Positions 27,072-35,355 of a DNA stretch of 64,000 bases are shown piece after piece. Under the pieces are notes generated by a model that was given only the letters and a program-made list of their open reading frames with translations, had not been told where the DNA came from and did no database searches. Where the stretch lies: positions 4,712,001 through 4,776,000 of the forward strand of contig NZ_CP052860.1 of the NCBI RefSeq assembly GCF_012935715.1, in the 5' to 3' direction. Position numbers and translations under genes: made by a program. This DNA comes from Pseudomonas sp. ADAK13. GTDB lineage: Bacteria; Pseudomonadota; Gammaproteobacteria; Pseudomonadales; Pseudomonadaceae. Numbering within the stretch: position 1 is the stretch's first letter; every line of letters starts with the position of its first letter.

Positions 27072-28945
27072 ACGCCAAACTGCTGCGCTATTACGAACGT
27101 GAACTGGCCCACCTGCGGGAAGTCGGCGGTGAATTTGCCCGTGACTACCCCAAGGTGGCCGGCCGCCTGGGGCTGGAGACCTACGCCTGCGCCGACCCTT
27201 ACGTCGAGCGCCTGCTGGAGGGTTTCAGCTTCCTGGCCGCGCGGGTGCAACTGAAGATTGACGCCGAGTTCCCGCGCTTTACCAATCACCTGCTGGAGCT
27301 GGTGTACCCGCAATACCTTGCGCCCACGCCGTCGATGGCGGTGGTGCAATTGCAGCCGGACATGAGCGAAGGCAGCCTGGCTGCCGGCTTCAAGGTGCCA
27401 CGTGGCACGGCCCTGCACAGCCAGTTGGGCAAGGGCGACCAGACTGCGTGCGAGTTTCGCACCGCCCATGACGTGACCCTGTGGCCGGTGGAGCTGGCCG
27501 AGGCGCGGTACTTTGCCTGTGGCAGCCAGGTCGCGGGCATCGACCTGGCACGCCTCGGCGGGGTGAAGGCCGCGCTGCGCCTGCGGTTGCGCGCAGGCGC
27601 CGGGCTAACCTTCAGCGACCTGGCCCTGGACACGCTGGCGTTGCACATCCGTGGCGGCGAAGCCTTGCCTTCGCGCATCCTCGAACAACTGCTGGCCCAG
27701 GCCGCCGGGGTGCTGGTGATGCCGGTGCAGGAGCATGTGGACTGGCACCAGTTCCTGCCCAGGACCGCGATTCGCGGCCTCGGCTACAGCGACGAAGAAG
27801 CCTTGCTGCCCACCGGCGCCCGGTCGTTCCAGGGCTATCGGCTGCTGCAGGAGTACTTCGCCATGCCCCAGCGTTTCCTGTTTGCCGAGCTGGGCGAACT
27901 GGCCAGCAGCGTGAGCCGCTGCACCGCGGAGCAACTGGACGTGATTGTGTTGTTCAAGAAGCTCGACCCGCTGCTGGAACAGAACCTCAACGCCGCCAAC
28001 TTCGGGCTGTATTGCACCCCGGCGATCAACCTGTTCCCGATGCGCACCGAGCGTGTGCACCTGTCGGACGAGCAGTCGGAATACCACGTGATCCCCGACC
28101 GCACCCGGCCGATGGACTACGAGATTTACCAGGTCGAAGGCGTCACCGGTTATGGCAGCGGCGCCGAGGCGAGCCAGACGTTCGAGTCGTTCTACCGGGC
28201 CAACGACCTGCATGCGCGCACGCCGCCCAAGGCGTTTTACCAGGTGCGCCGGGACACGCGGCTGCTCTCGGAACAACAACGCCGCCAGGGCCCGCGCTCC
28301 AGTTACATCGGCAGCGAATTGTTCCTGTCCCTGGTGGACGCCCAGGAGGCGCCGCACCGCAGCAGCCTGCGCCAACTGGGCATCGACACCCTGTGCAGCA
28401 ACCGTGACCTGGTGCTCAGCATGCCGGTGGGCAGCGGCAAGACCGACTTCAGCGTGGAGTCTGGCGCGCCGGTGCAGGCCGTGCGGTGCGTGGCCGGGCC
28501 CACGGTGCCGGCGCCGTCGTTTGCCGAAGGTGAAACGGCCTGGCGGCTGGTCAGCCACTTATCCCTCAACTACTTGTCGTTGCTCGACCAGGACAAGGAG
28601 CAGGGCGCCAGCGCCTTGCGTGACCTGCTGCGCCTGTATTGCCGGATTGACGACGAAGCCGCCCACAAGCAGATCGAAGGCCTGCGTTCGGTCAGTGCCG
28701 AAAGCATCGTGCGCCGTCTGCCGTTGCCGGGGCCAATCACCTATGGCCGTGGCTTGCAGATCAGCGTGACCCTCGACGAATCAGCGTTTGAAGGCAGCGG
28801 CGTGTTTATCCTCGGTTCGGTGCTGGAGCAGTTTTTTGCCAAATACGTGTCGCTTAATTCCTTCACTGAGACGGTGATCAAAGGCACCGCCCGCGGGGTG
28901 ATCATGCAGTGGCCGGCGAGGGTGGGGCGATGCGAGATCCTCTGA
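27068..28945 (+). CDS. tssF: T6SS baseplate protein TssF (VasA/ImpG)
   Basis: 625 residues, normal TssF length. It begins with GTG overlapping the tssE stop; the N-terminus LLRYYERELAHLREVGGEFA and the following DYPKVAGRLGLE, ADPYVERLLEGFSFLAARVQ are nearly invariant in this family, as is LVYPQYLAPTPSMAVVQ. The C-terminal GRGLQISVTLDESAFEGSGV and FILGSVLEQFFAKYVSLNSF complete the match. It forms the T6SS wedge with TssG (two TssF per TssG in solved complexes). Confidence 0.95.
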   Translation: MNAKLLRYYERELAHLREVGGEFARDYPKVAGRLGLETYACADPYVERLLEGFSFLAARVQLKIDAEFPRFTNHLLELVYPQYLAPTPSMAVVQLQPDMSEGSLAAGFKVPRGTALHSQLGKGDQTACEFRTAHDVTLWPVELAEARYFACGSQVAGIDLARLGGVKAALRLRLRAGAGLTFSDLALDTLALHIRGGEALPSRILEQLLAQAAGVLVMPVQEHVDWHQFLPRTAIRGLGYSDEEALLPTGARSFQGYRLLQEYFAMPQRFLFAELGELASSVSRCTAEQLDVIVLFKKLDPLLEQNLNAANFGLYCTPAINLFPMRTERVHLSDEQSEYHVIPDRTRPMDYEIYQVEGVTGYGSGAEASQTFESFYRANDLHARTPPKAFYQVRRDTRLLSEQQRRQGPRSSYIGSELFLSLVDAQEAPHRSSLRQLGIDTLCSNRDLVLSMPVGSGKTDFSVESGAPVQAVRCVAGPTVPAPSFAEGETAWRLVSHLSLNYLSLLDQDKEQGASALRDLLRLYCRIDDEAAHKQIEGLRSVSAESIVRRLPLPGPITYGRGLQISVTLDESAFEGSGVFILGSVLEQFFAKYVSLNSFTETVIKGTARGVIMQWPARVGRCEIL

Positions 28946-29949
28946 GCCTGCTCAGCGCCCTGGAAGCGCACCCGGCGCGGTTCGATTTTCACGGGGCCCT
29001 GCGTCAGCTGGAGTGTGCCTTCCCGCACCTGCCACGCATCGGCCAGGCGGCGCGCCCGGCGGATGAAGCGGTGCGTTTCGGCCAGCAACCGTCCCTGGCA
29101 TTCGAACCGGCGATGATCGCCAGCCTCACCCCGGGCACCACGCCGAAATTGCTGCTGAATTTTTTCGGTTTGCTGGGGGCGAACGGGCCGTTGCCGATTC
29201 ACCTGAGCGAATACATTCGCGACCGCCAGCGCAACCTCAATGACCCGACCCTGGCGGCGTTCTGCGACGTGTTCCATCACCGGCTGATCAGCCTGTTCTA
29301 CCGCGCCTGGGCCAGCGCCCAGCCGGCCGTGAGCCTGGACCGTCCGCAGGCGGACCGCTTTGCGCAGTACCTGGGTTCACTGATCGGCATCGGCATGCCG
29401 TCGCTGCTGGGCCGCGACACGGTGCCGGACGTGGCCAAGCTGCATTTTGCCGGGCGCCTGGGCCCGCAGACCCGCAATGCCGGCGGCCTGGCGGCATTGC
29501 TGACGGACTACCTGCAAGTGCCGGTGCAGGTCGAGCAATTCGTCGGTCACTGGATGACCTTGCCCGCCGATGGCCTGTGCGCCCTGCGCAGCGGCCCCGA
29601 CGCGCCGGTGTTGGGCCAGACCACGGTGATGGGCAAGAAAGTCTGGAACACCCAACACAAATTCCGCCTGTTGATCGGCCCGCTGGACCTGGAACAGACC
29701 CGCCGCCTGCTGCCGGGGGGCGACAGCCTCAAGCGCGTGCAGGACTGGGTGCGCCAATACGTCGGCCTGGCCATGGACTGGGACGTGAACCTGATCGTCA
29801 AGAAAGAACAACTGCCTGGCTTGCGCCTGGGGTCTGCGCCGTTGGGCTGGACCAGTTGGCTGAGCAGCAAGGCGCCCCTGGCGGATGACCGGCAATTGCT
29901 GATCAACCCGCGCATTTCTCACACTTCTCAAGGACCTGCCCATGGCTGA
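28930..29949 (+). CDS. tssG: T6SS baseplate protein TssG (VasB/ImpH)
   Basis: 339 residues. The ATG at 28930 follows gagggtggggcg and overlaps the end of tssF by 16 bases; the open frame begins seven codons earlier without support. Family blocks: FDFHGALRQLECAFP, FFGLLGANGPLPIHLSEY, LAAFCDVFHHRLISLFYRAW and LLTDYLQVPVQVEQFVGHW. TssG is the wedge subunit linking TssF to TssK and TssE. It overlaps tssH by 8 bases, so translation is coupled. Confidence 0.94.
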   Translation: MRDPLSLLSALEAHPARFDFHGALRQLECAFPHLPRIGQAARPADEAVRFGQQPSLAFEPAMIASLTPGTTPKLLLNFFGLLGANGPLPIHLSEYIRDRQRNLNDPTLAAFCDVFHHRLISLFYRAWASAQPAVSLDRPQADRFAQYLGSLIGIGMPSLLGRDTVPDVAKLHFAGRLGPQTRNAGGLAALLTDYLQVPVQVEQFVGHWMTLPADGLCALRSGPDAPVLGQTTVMGKKVWNTQHKFRLLIGPLDLEQTRRLLPGGDSLKRVQDWVRQYVGLAMDWDVNLIVKKEQLPGLRLGSAPLGWTSWLSSKAPLADDRQLLINPRISHTSQGPAHG

Positions 29950-32578
29950 TATCAGTCGCGTCGCGCTTTTCGGCAAACTCAACAGCCTGTGCTACCGGGC
30001 GATTGAAAGCAGTACCGTGTTCTGCAAGATGCGCGGCAACCCCTACGTGGAACTGGTGCACTGGTTGCAGCAGATCCTGCAACTGACCGACTCCGACCTG
30101 CTGCGTCTGATCCAGCATTACCAACTCGACCCGGCCGTGCTGGCGCGAGACCTGACGGCTGCCCTGGACCGCTTGCCCCGTGGCTCGACCTCGGTCACTG
30201 ACCTGTCGTCCCAGGTGGAGGAGGCGGTGGAGCGCGCATGGGTCTACGCGACCCTGATGTTCGGCGAGTCCCAGGTGCGCTCCGGGCACTTGCTGCTGGC
30301 GCTGCTGAAAACCCCGGGCTTGCGCAATGGCCTGTATGGCGTGTCCCGGGAGTTCAGCAAGATCGGCATCGAAGACCTGAGCGAACAATTCTGCGCACTG
30401 CTCAAGGACTCGCCCGAGGCGCAGATGACCGCCAGTGATGGCTTCCAGGTGCCCGGTGAAGACGCCGGCGCCCTGGCCCCGGCGGCCATGGGCAAGCAGG
30501 AAGCGCTGAAGCGCTTTACCGTCGACCTCACCGCGCAGGCGCGAGATTCGAAGATGGACCCGATCGTCGGCCGCGACGAAGAGATTCGCCAGGTGATCGA
30601 CATCCTGATGCGCCGGCGCCAGAACAACCCGATCCTGGTGGGCGAGGCCGGCGTGGGCAAAACCGCCGTGGTCGAAGGTTTTGCCCAGCGCATCGCCCGG
30701 GGCGACGTGCCGCCGAGCCTCAGGGACGTGCAATTGCTGGCCCTCGACGTGGGCTTGCTGCAGGCCGGGGCGAGCATGAAAGGTGAGTTTGAACAGCGCC
30801 TGCGTTCAGTGATCGACGAGGTGCAGGCCAGCGTCAAACCGGTGGTGTTGTTTATCGACGAAACCCACACCCTGGTGGGCGCCGGCGGTGCCGCCGGGAC
30901 GGGCGATGCGGCCAACCTGCTCAAGCCTGCGCTGGCCCGTGGCACCTTGCGTACTGTCGGCGCCACCACCTTTGCCGAGTACAAAAAGCACATCGAAAAG
31001 GACCCGGCCCTGACCCGGCGTTTCCAGACCGTTCAGGTCGATGAGCCGGACGAAGCCCGCGCGTTGTTGATGTTGCGGGGCATCGCCCAGACCATGCAGC
31101 AGCACCATCAGGTGCAGATTCTCGACTCGGCCCTGGAAGCGGCGGTGCGTTTGTCCAACCGCTACATCCCGGCGCGCCAGTTGCCAGACAAGGCTGTCAG
31201 CCTGATCGACACCGCCTGTGCCCGCGTCGCCATCAGCCTGCACGCCACGCCAGCCGAGGTGGATGACAGCCGCCGCCGGATTGAATCCCTGGAAACCGAA
31301 CTGGCGATCATCGAGCGCGAAACCGCGATTGGCGTCGATACCGTCAGCCGTCGCGCGTCCGTCGAGGGATTGTTGGTGACTGAGCGCGAACGCCTGGATG
31401 GCCTGGAAAGCCGCTGGGACAACGAACTGGCACTGGTGGAACAGATTCTGCGCCTGCGCAGCCAACTGGCAGACGCCACCGAGGGCGAAGGCGGCCTGGT
31501 GGAGTTGCGTCAACTGCAGGACGAACTGGCGGCGCAGCAGGGCGAAAACCCACTGGTGCTGATCAGCGTCGACGAACAGGCGGTGGCCTCGGTGGTGCAG
31601 GACTGGACCGGCATTCCGGTAGGCCGCATGGTCAAGAACGAAATCGAAAACGTGCTGCGCCTGGCGGATCGCTTGTCCCAGCGCATCATCGGGCAAAACC
31701 ACGCCCTGGAAATGATCGCCCGGCGCATCCAGACCTCCCGCGCCGGCCTCGACAACCCCGGCAAACCGGTGGGCGTGTTCATGCTTGCCGGCACCTCCGG
31801 CGTGGGCAAGACCGAGACCGCGCTGGCCCTGGCGGAGTCGTTGTATGGCGGTGAACAGAACGTCATCACCATCAACATGAGCGAGTACCAGGAAGCCCAC
31901 ACCGTCTCCACCCTCAAGGGCGCGCCACCGGGTTACGTGGGGTACGGCGAGGGCGGTGTGCTGACCGAAGCGGTGCGGCGCAAGCCCTACAGTGTGGTGC
32001 TGCTGGACGAGGTGGAGAAGGCTCATCCGGATGTGCACGAGCTGTTTTTCCAGGTGTTCGACAAGGGCTGGATGGAAGACGGCGAAGGCCGGATCATCGA
32101 CTTCAAGAACACCCTGATCCTGCTCACCACCAACGCCGGTACCGCGTTGATCAGCCGCCTGTGCCGCGACCCGCAGGCCATGCCCGCGCCGGATGACATC
32201 GCCAAGGCGTTGCGCGAGCCGCTGCTGGAAGTGTTCCCGCCTGCCTTGCTCGGGCGCCTGGTGGTGATCCCGTATTACCCGCTGAGCGACGCCATGCTCG
32301 GCAGCATCATCCGCCTGCAATTGGGCCGTGTTGCAAAACGCATCAGCGAAGGCCACAAGATCCCGTTCACCTTCAGCGACGAAGTGGTGCACCTGATCGC
32401 CAGCCGCTGCACCGAACTGGAAAGCGGCGGGCGAATGATCGACGCGATCCTGACCAACTCGATGTTGCCGGCCATCAGCACTGAATTCCTCAACCGCCTG
32501 CTGGCGGGCACGCCGGCGACGCGGGTGCAGGTGAGCGTAGACGCCGGTGAATTTGCTTACGTGTTCGAGGAGCAGTGA
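29942..32578 (+). CDS. tssH: T6SS AAA+ disaggregase ClpV (TssH)
   Basis: 878 residues. An N-terminal Clp-N-like domain is followed by two AAA+ modules. Walker A sites are GEAGVGKT (about 234-241) and GTSGVGKT (about 617-624); Walker B sites are VLFIDETH and VLLDEVEKAHPDVHE. Between them lies the coiled M-domain (about 400-520, rich in Glu/Arg/Leu). The pore loop MKGEFEQRL region and VGYGEGGVLTEAVRRKPYS are intact. ClpV disassembles contracted TssB/TssC sheaths. It appears to end the first T6SS transcription unit, since a REP array follows. Confidence 0.95.
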   Translation: MADISRVALFGKLNSLCYRAIESSTVFCKMRGNPYVELVHWLQQILQLTDSDLLRLIQHYQLDPAVLARDLTAALDRLPRGSTSVTDLSSQVEEAVERAWVYATLMFGESQVRSGHLLLALLKTPGLRNGLYGVSREFSKIGIEDLSEQFCALLKDSPEAQMTASDGFQVPGEDAGALAPAAMGKQEALKRFTVDLTAQARDSKMDPIVGRDEEIRQVIDILMRRRQNNPILVGEAGVGKTAVVEGFAQRIARGDVPPSLRDVQLLALDVGLLQAGASMKGEFEQRLRSVIDEVQASVKPVVLFIDETHTLVGAGGAAGTGDAANLLKPALARGTLRTVGATTFAEYKKHIEKDPALTRRFQTVQVDEPDEARALLMLRGIAQTMQQHHQVQILDSALEAAVRLSNRYIPARQLPDKAVSLIDTACARVAISLHATPAEVDDSRRRIESLETELAIIERETAIGVDTVSRRASVEGLLVTERERLDGLESRWDNELALVEQILRLRSQLADATEGEGGLVELRQLQDELAAQQGENPLVLISVDEQAVASVVQDWTGIPVGRMVKNEIENVLRLADRLSQRIIGQNHALEMIARRIQTSRAGLDNPGKPVGVFMLAGTSGVGKTETALALAESLYGGEQNVITINMSEYQEAHTVSTLKGAPPGYVGYGEGGVLTEAVRRKPYSVVLLDEVEKAHPDVHELFFQVFDKGWMEDGEGRIIDFKNTLILLTTNAGTALISRLCRDPQAMPAPDDIAKALREPLLEVFPPALLGRLVVIPYYPLSDAMLGSIIRLQLGRVAKRISEGHKIPFTFSDEVVHLIASRCTELESGGRMIDAILTNSMLPAISTEFLNRLLAGTPATRVQVSVDAGEFAYVFEEQ

Positions 32579-32882
32579 ACTAAAGAAAAAACTGTGGCGA
32601 GGGGGCTTGCCCTGTGGCGAGGGGGCTTGCCCTGTGGTGAGGGGGGCTTGCCCTGTGGTGAGGGGGCTTGCCCTGTGGTGAGGGGGCTTGCCCTGTGGTG
32701 AGGGGGCTTGCCCCCCGTTGGAGTGCGCAGCGCTCCCGCTTTTTTAGGGCCGCTACGCAACCCAGCGGGGGACAACCCCCCTCGCCACAGAGATAAAGCA
32801 GACAGCACTCAGCGGCGCCACGGAATAAACCCGTGCGCCCGGCTGTTGTGTCTACGTTCCTCAATTCTCAGGGAGACACACG
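32579..32882. other. Intergenic region between clpV and GNAT-like gene
   Basis: This 304-bp gap is taken up by the tandem REP array, a REPIN-like middle (ttggagtgcgcagcgctccc, then gggccgctacgc) and its closing inverse arm. The last ~90 bases before the GNAT-like gene have no repeat and could hold a promoter. The strong inverted repeats make it a probable break between two T6SS transcription units. Confidence 0.5.
32592..32712. repeat. Tandem REP array (six 20-21 bp units)
   Basis: Six head-to-tail copies of ctgtgg(c/t)gagggggcttgcc: the first two have cgag, the last four tgag, and the third has one extra g. A single inverted partner lies at about 32765-32790, closing a REPIN whose left arm has expanded. 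No spacers exist, so it is not a CRISPR. Open frames across it are repeat artefacts. Confidence 0.88.
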
Positions 32883-33380
32883 ATGCCCCGGATCAATAGT
32901 GCATTCAGCTGCCGCAAAGTGGACTTTCAAGCATTCCGCGAAGCCCTTGGCGAGGCCGGCATGCTGGCGGAGTCGCCCGCCGCGCAGGAAGTCATTGCGA
33001 CCATGAACACCATCAGCACTGCACGCTCCAACGACACCCCGCAAGAGCAAGCCAAGGTTGCGTATTTCGCCGCCTATGAGGGCGAGGACGCGGTGGGGTT
33101 GATGGTGATGTTCAAGGAAGGCCCCACCTGGAAGATCGAAGACGTGTTTGCCGGAGTGGCGGGCAGCGGGCTGGGCTCGACCCTGGCGGCGTTTGGCATG
33201 GACTACGCGATCAGTGACTACGGCAACAAACCCAACTGCGAGATTCGCCTGACCTCCCTGGATGCGGCCTCGTGTGCGTTCTGGAAAAAGATGGGCTTTG
33301 TGATGCTGCCCGGGGTCGCGAGCGGGCACGGCGGCATGATTTACCGCGTGCCCAACTCCCGCCCGACCACACCGCTCTAG
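32883..33380 (+). CDS. GNAT-fold acetyltransferase-like protein in T6SS locus
   Basis: 165 residues. Features fit a small Gcn5-related N-acetyltransferase: strand AYFAAYEGEDAVGLMVMF, acetyl-CoA loop FAGVAGSGLGSTLAAFGMDY (G-x-G-x-G about 100-106, in place of the usual R/QxxGxG/A), and motif B CAFWKKMGFVMLPG. The first ~50 residues lack clear homology. A good ribosome site (cagggaga) precedes the ATG. It lies between clpV and vgrG, where systems often place accessory, adaptor or effector-linked genes. A role in modifying a T6SS component, as a cytoplasmic effector or as an immunity factor cannot be told apart from the sequence. Family fold is likely; function is unknown. Confidence 0.65.
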   Translation: MPRINSAFSCRKVDFQAFREALGEAGMLAESPAAQEVIATMNTISTARSNDTPQEQAKVAYFAAYEGEDAVGLMVMFKEGPTWKIEDVFAGVAGSGLGSTLAAFGMDYAISDYGNKPNCEIRLTSLDAASCAFWKKMGFVMLPGVASGHGGMIYRVPNSRPTTPL

Positions 33381-33393
33381 GTAGAAAACCACC

Positions 33394-35355
33394 ATGGCAA
33401 CCACCCAAACCCGGCGCGAAATCCAGGTCACCAGCGTGCTCGGCGCCGATGTGCTGCTGTTCCGGCGCATGCAGGCCCGGGAAGGCCTGTCGCAGCTCAG
33501 CGAATACACGCTTGAGCTGTACAGCGAACGCGCCGACCTGAATATCGACGACCTGCTGGCAACCCAGATGAGCGTGGCGGTGGACCTGCCCAAGGGCGGC
33601 AGCCGCTATTTCAGCGGGCACGTCAGCCACTTTTCGTTTACCGGACGCCAGGGCCGTTTTGCCACGTACAGGGCGGTGTTGCGTCCGTGGCTCTGGTTTT
33701 TGACCCTGGCCACTGACTGCCGGATATTCCAGGAACTGAGCGTGCCGGACATCCTCAGGCAGGTGTTCGCCCCGTACACCATCGCCGATGTCGACACCTC
33801 GGGCCTGAGCGGCAGCTACAAGGCGCTGACCTACTGCGTGCAGTACCGCGAAAGCGACTTCAATTTCGTCAGCCGCCTGATGGAGCAGGAGGGCATCTAC
33901 TACTTCTTCAAGAGCGCGGCCGGGCGCCACACCCTGGTACTGGCCGACTCTTATGGCGCCCATTCACCGGCACCGGGGTATGCCCAGGTGCGCTTCATGC
34001 CCGCCGAAGACCACACCATGCGCGAGAGTGAAGTGATCTACGACTGGCGCATGAGCGGTGACGTGGAACCGGGTGGCTACACCTTGCAGGATTTCGACTT
34101 TGAAAAGCCGTCGGCCAACCTCTTGGCCAAGTCCACGTTGGCCGGCAGCTACCCGCAGGCGCGCCACGAACGCTACGACTATCCGGGCAAGTACACCGAG
34201 CGCAAGCAGGGCGAAACCTATGCGCGCACGCTGATCGAGTCCCTGCACACCGGCACCCAGCGGGTCACCGGGGCCACCCGTGCCCGGGGCTTGTTTCCCG
34301 GGGCACTGATGACCCTGACCGAACACCCGCGCAGCGAGCAGAACGCCCAGTTCCTGTTGCTGGAGGCGCGTTATGCGTTGTCCTCGGACACCTACGAGCC
34401 GACACCTCCGGCCCATCCCGCGCCGGTGCTGACCTGCGAGTTCACCGCCTTGTCCAGGCAGCAGCAGTTTCGCGCGCCGTGCAGCAGTCGCAAACCGCTG
34501 ATGCAAGGTCCGCAGACCGCCAGGGTGGTGGGCAAGCAGGGCGAGGAAATCTGGACCGACAAATACGGGCGGATCAAGGTGCAGTTCCACTGGGACCGCG
34601 AGGGCAAACAGGATGAAAACAGCTCGTGCTGGATTCGCGTAGCCCAGGGCTGGGCCGGCAAACGCTGGGGCAGCCTGTTCACCCCGCGCATCGGCCAGGA
34701 AGTCATCGTGAGCTTTCTGGAGGGCGACCCGGATCAGCCGCTGGTCACCGGCAGCGTCTACAACGCCGAGACGATGCCGCCGTACACCCTGCCGGAAAAC
34801 GCCACCCGCTCGACGCTCAAGAGCAACTCGTCCAAGGGCGGCGGTGGCTACAACGAGCTGCGTTTTGAAGACAAGAAAGGTGCGGAGCAGGTGTTCCTGC
34901 ACGCCCAGAAAAACCTCGACCAGCGCGTGCTCAAGGACTCCCTGGACTGGGTCGGTGGCAACCGCCATTCCAAGGTCGACCAGGACCTGCGGGAAAAGAT
35001 CGGAGGCGACCGGCACTCCTCGGTGGGTGGGCATCGCAATGAGAAAGCCACCGGCGATGTCTCGATGTCGGCTGGCACCAACATGATCATCAACGGCGGC
35101 CTGAAAACCGGCGTCACGGCCGGTATGGACATGTACATGAAGGGCGGCATGAACGTGGTGATCGAGGCGGGGGCGACCATCACCCTGAAAGTCGGCAGCA
35201 CCTTCCTGACCCTCACGCCGGCCATGATCATCGCCTCGACCATTCCGATCCCGCTGCCCGAGGCCGCCTCTGCGGCGACTGCGCTGGCGCTCACCGCTGC
35301 CACCGGCCCTGCCGGGGTGCCGCTACCACCGAAGGAGGCCGACGATGGCAAGTAA
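33394..35355 (+). CDS. vgrG: T6SS spike protein VgrG (TssI)
   Basis: 653 residues. The gp27-like N-terminal part includes VLLFRRMQAREGLSQLSEYTL and YCVQYRESDFNFVSRLMEQE with EGIYYFF. The gp5 OB-fold part includes GEEIWTDKYGRIKVQFHWDRE and WIRVAQGWAGKRWGS, then FTPRIGQEVIVSFLEGDPDQ. The beta-prism tail runs GGDRHSSVGGHRNEKATGDV to LKVGSTFLTLTPAMI. After it only ~45 residues remain (Ala/Pro rich), so this is a non-evolved VgrG without an effector domain. It needs a PAAR tip protein, which is not encoded here. Its end overlaps tagH. Confidence 0.95.
   Translation: MATTQTRREIQVTSVLGADVLLFRRMQAREGLSQLSEYTLELYSERADLNIDDLLATQMSVAVDLPKGGSRYFSGHVSHFSFTGRQGRFATYRAVLRPWLWFLTLATDCRIFQELSVPDILRQVFAPYTIADVDTSGLSGSYKALTYCVQYRESDFNFVSRLMEQEGIYYFFKSAAGRHTLVLADSYGAHSPAPGYAQVRFMPAEDHTMRESEVIYDWRMSGDVEPGGYTLQDFDFEKPSANLLAKSTLAGSYPQARHERYDYPGKYTERKQGETYARTLIESLHTGTQRVTGATRARGLFPGALMTLTEHPRSEQNAQFLLLEARYALSSDTYEPTPPAHPAPVLTCEFTALSRQQQFRAPCSSRKPLMQGPQTARVVGKQGEEIWTDKYGRIKVQFHWDREGKQDENSSCWIRVAQGWAGKRWGSLFTPRIGQEVIVSFLEGDPDQPLVTGSVYNAETMPPYTLPENATRSTLKSNSSKGGGGYNELRFEDKKGAEQVFLHAQKNLDQRVLKDSLDWVGGNRHSKVDQDLREKIGGDRHSSVGGHRNEKATGDVSMSAGTNMIINGGLKTGVTAGMDMYMKGGMNVVIEAGATITLKVGSTFLTLTPAMIIASTIPIPLPEAASAATALALTAATGPAGVPLPPKEADDGK

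Noticed and set aside
32557..32864. Minus-strand frames with Pro-rich repeats; possible repeat protein or CRISPR
   Set aside because: They come from the 20-base tandem REP array. The unit is not a multiple of three and there are no unique spacers, so neither a repeat protein nor a CRISPR is supported.
35200..35355. C-terminal effector domain on VgrG
   Set aside because: Only about 45 Ala/Pro-rich residues follow the beta-prism.
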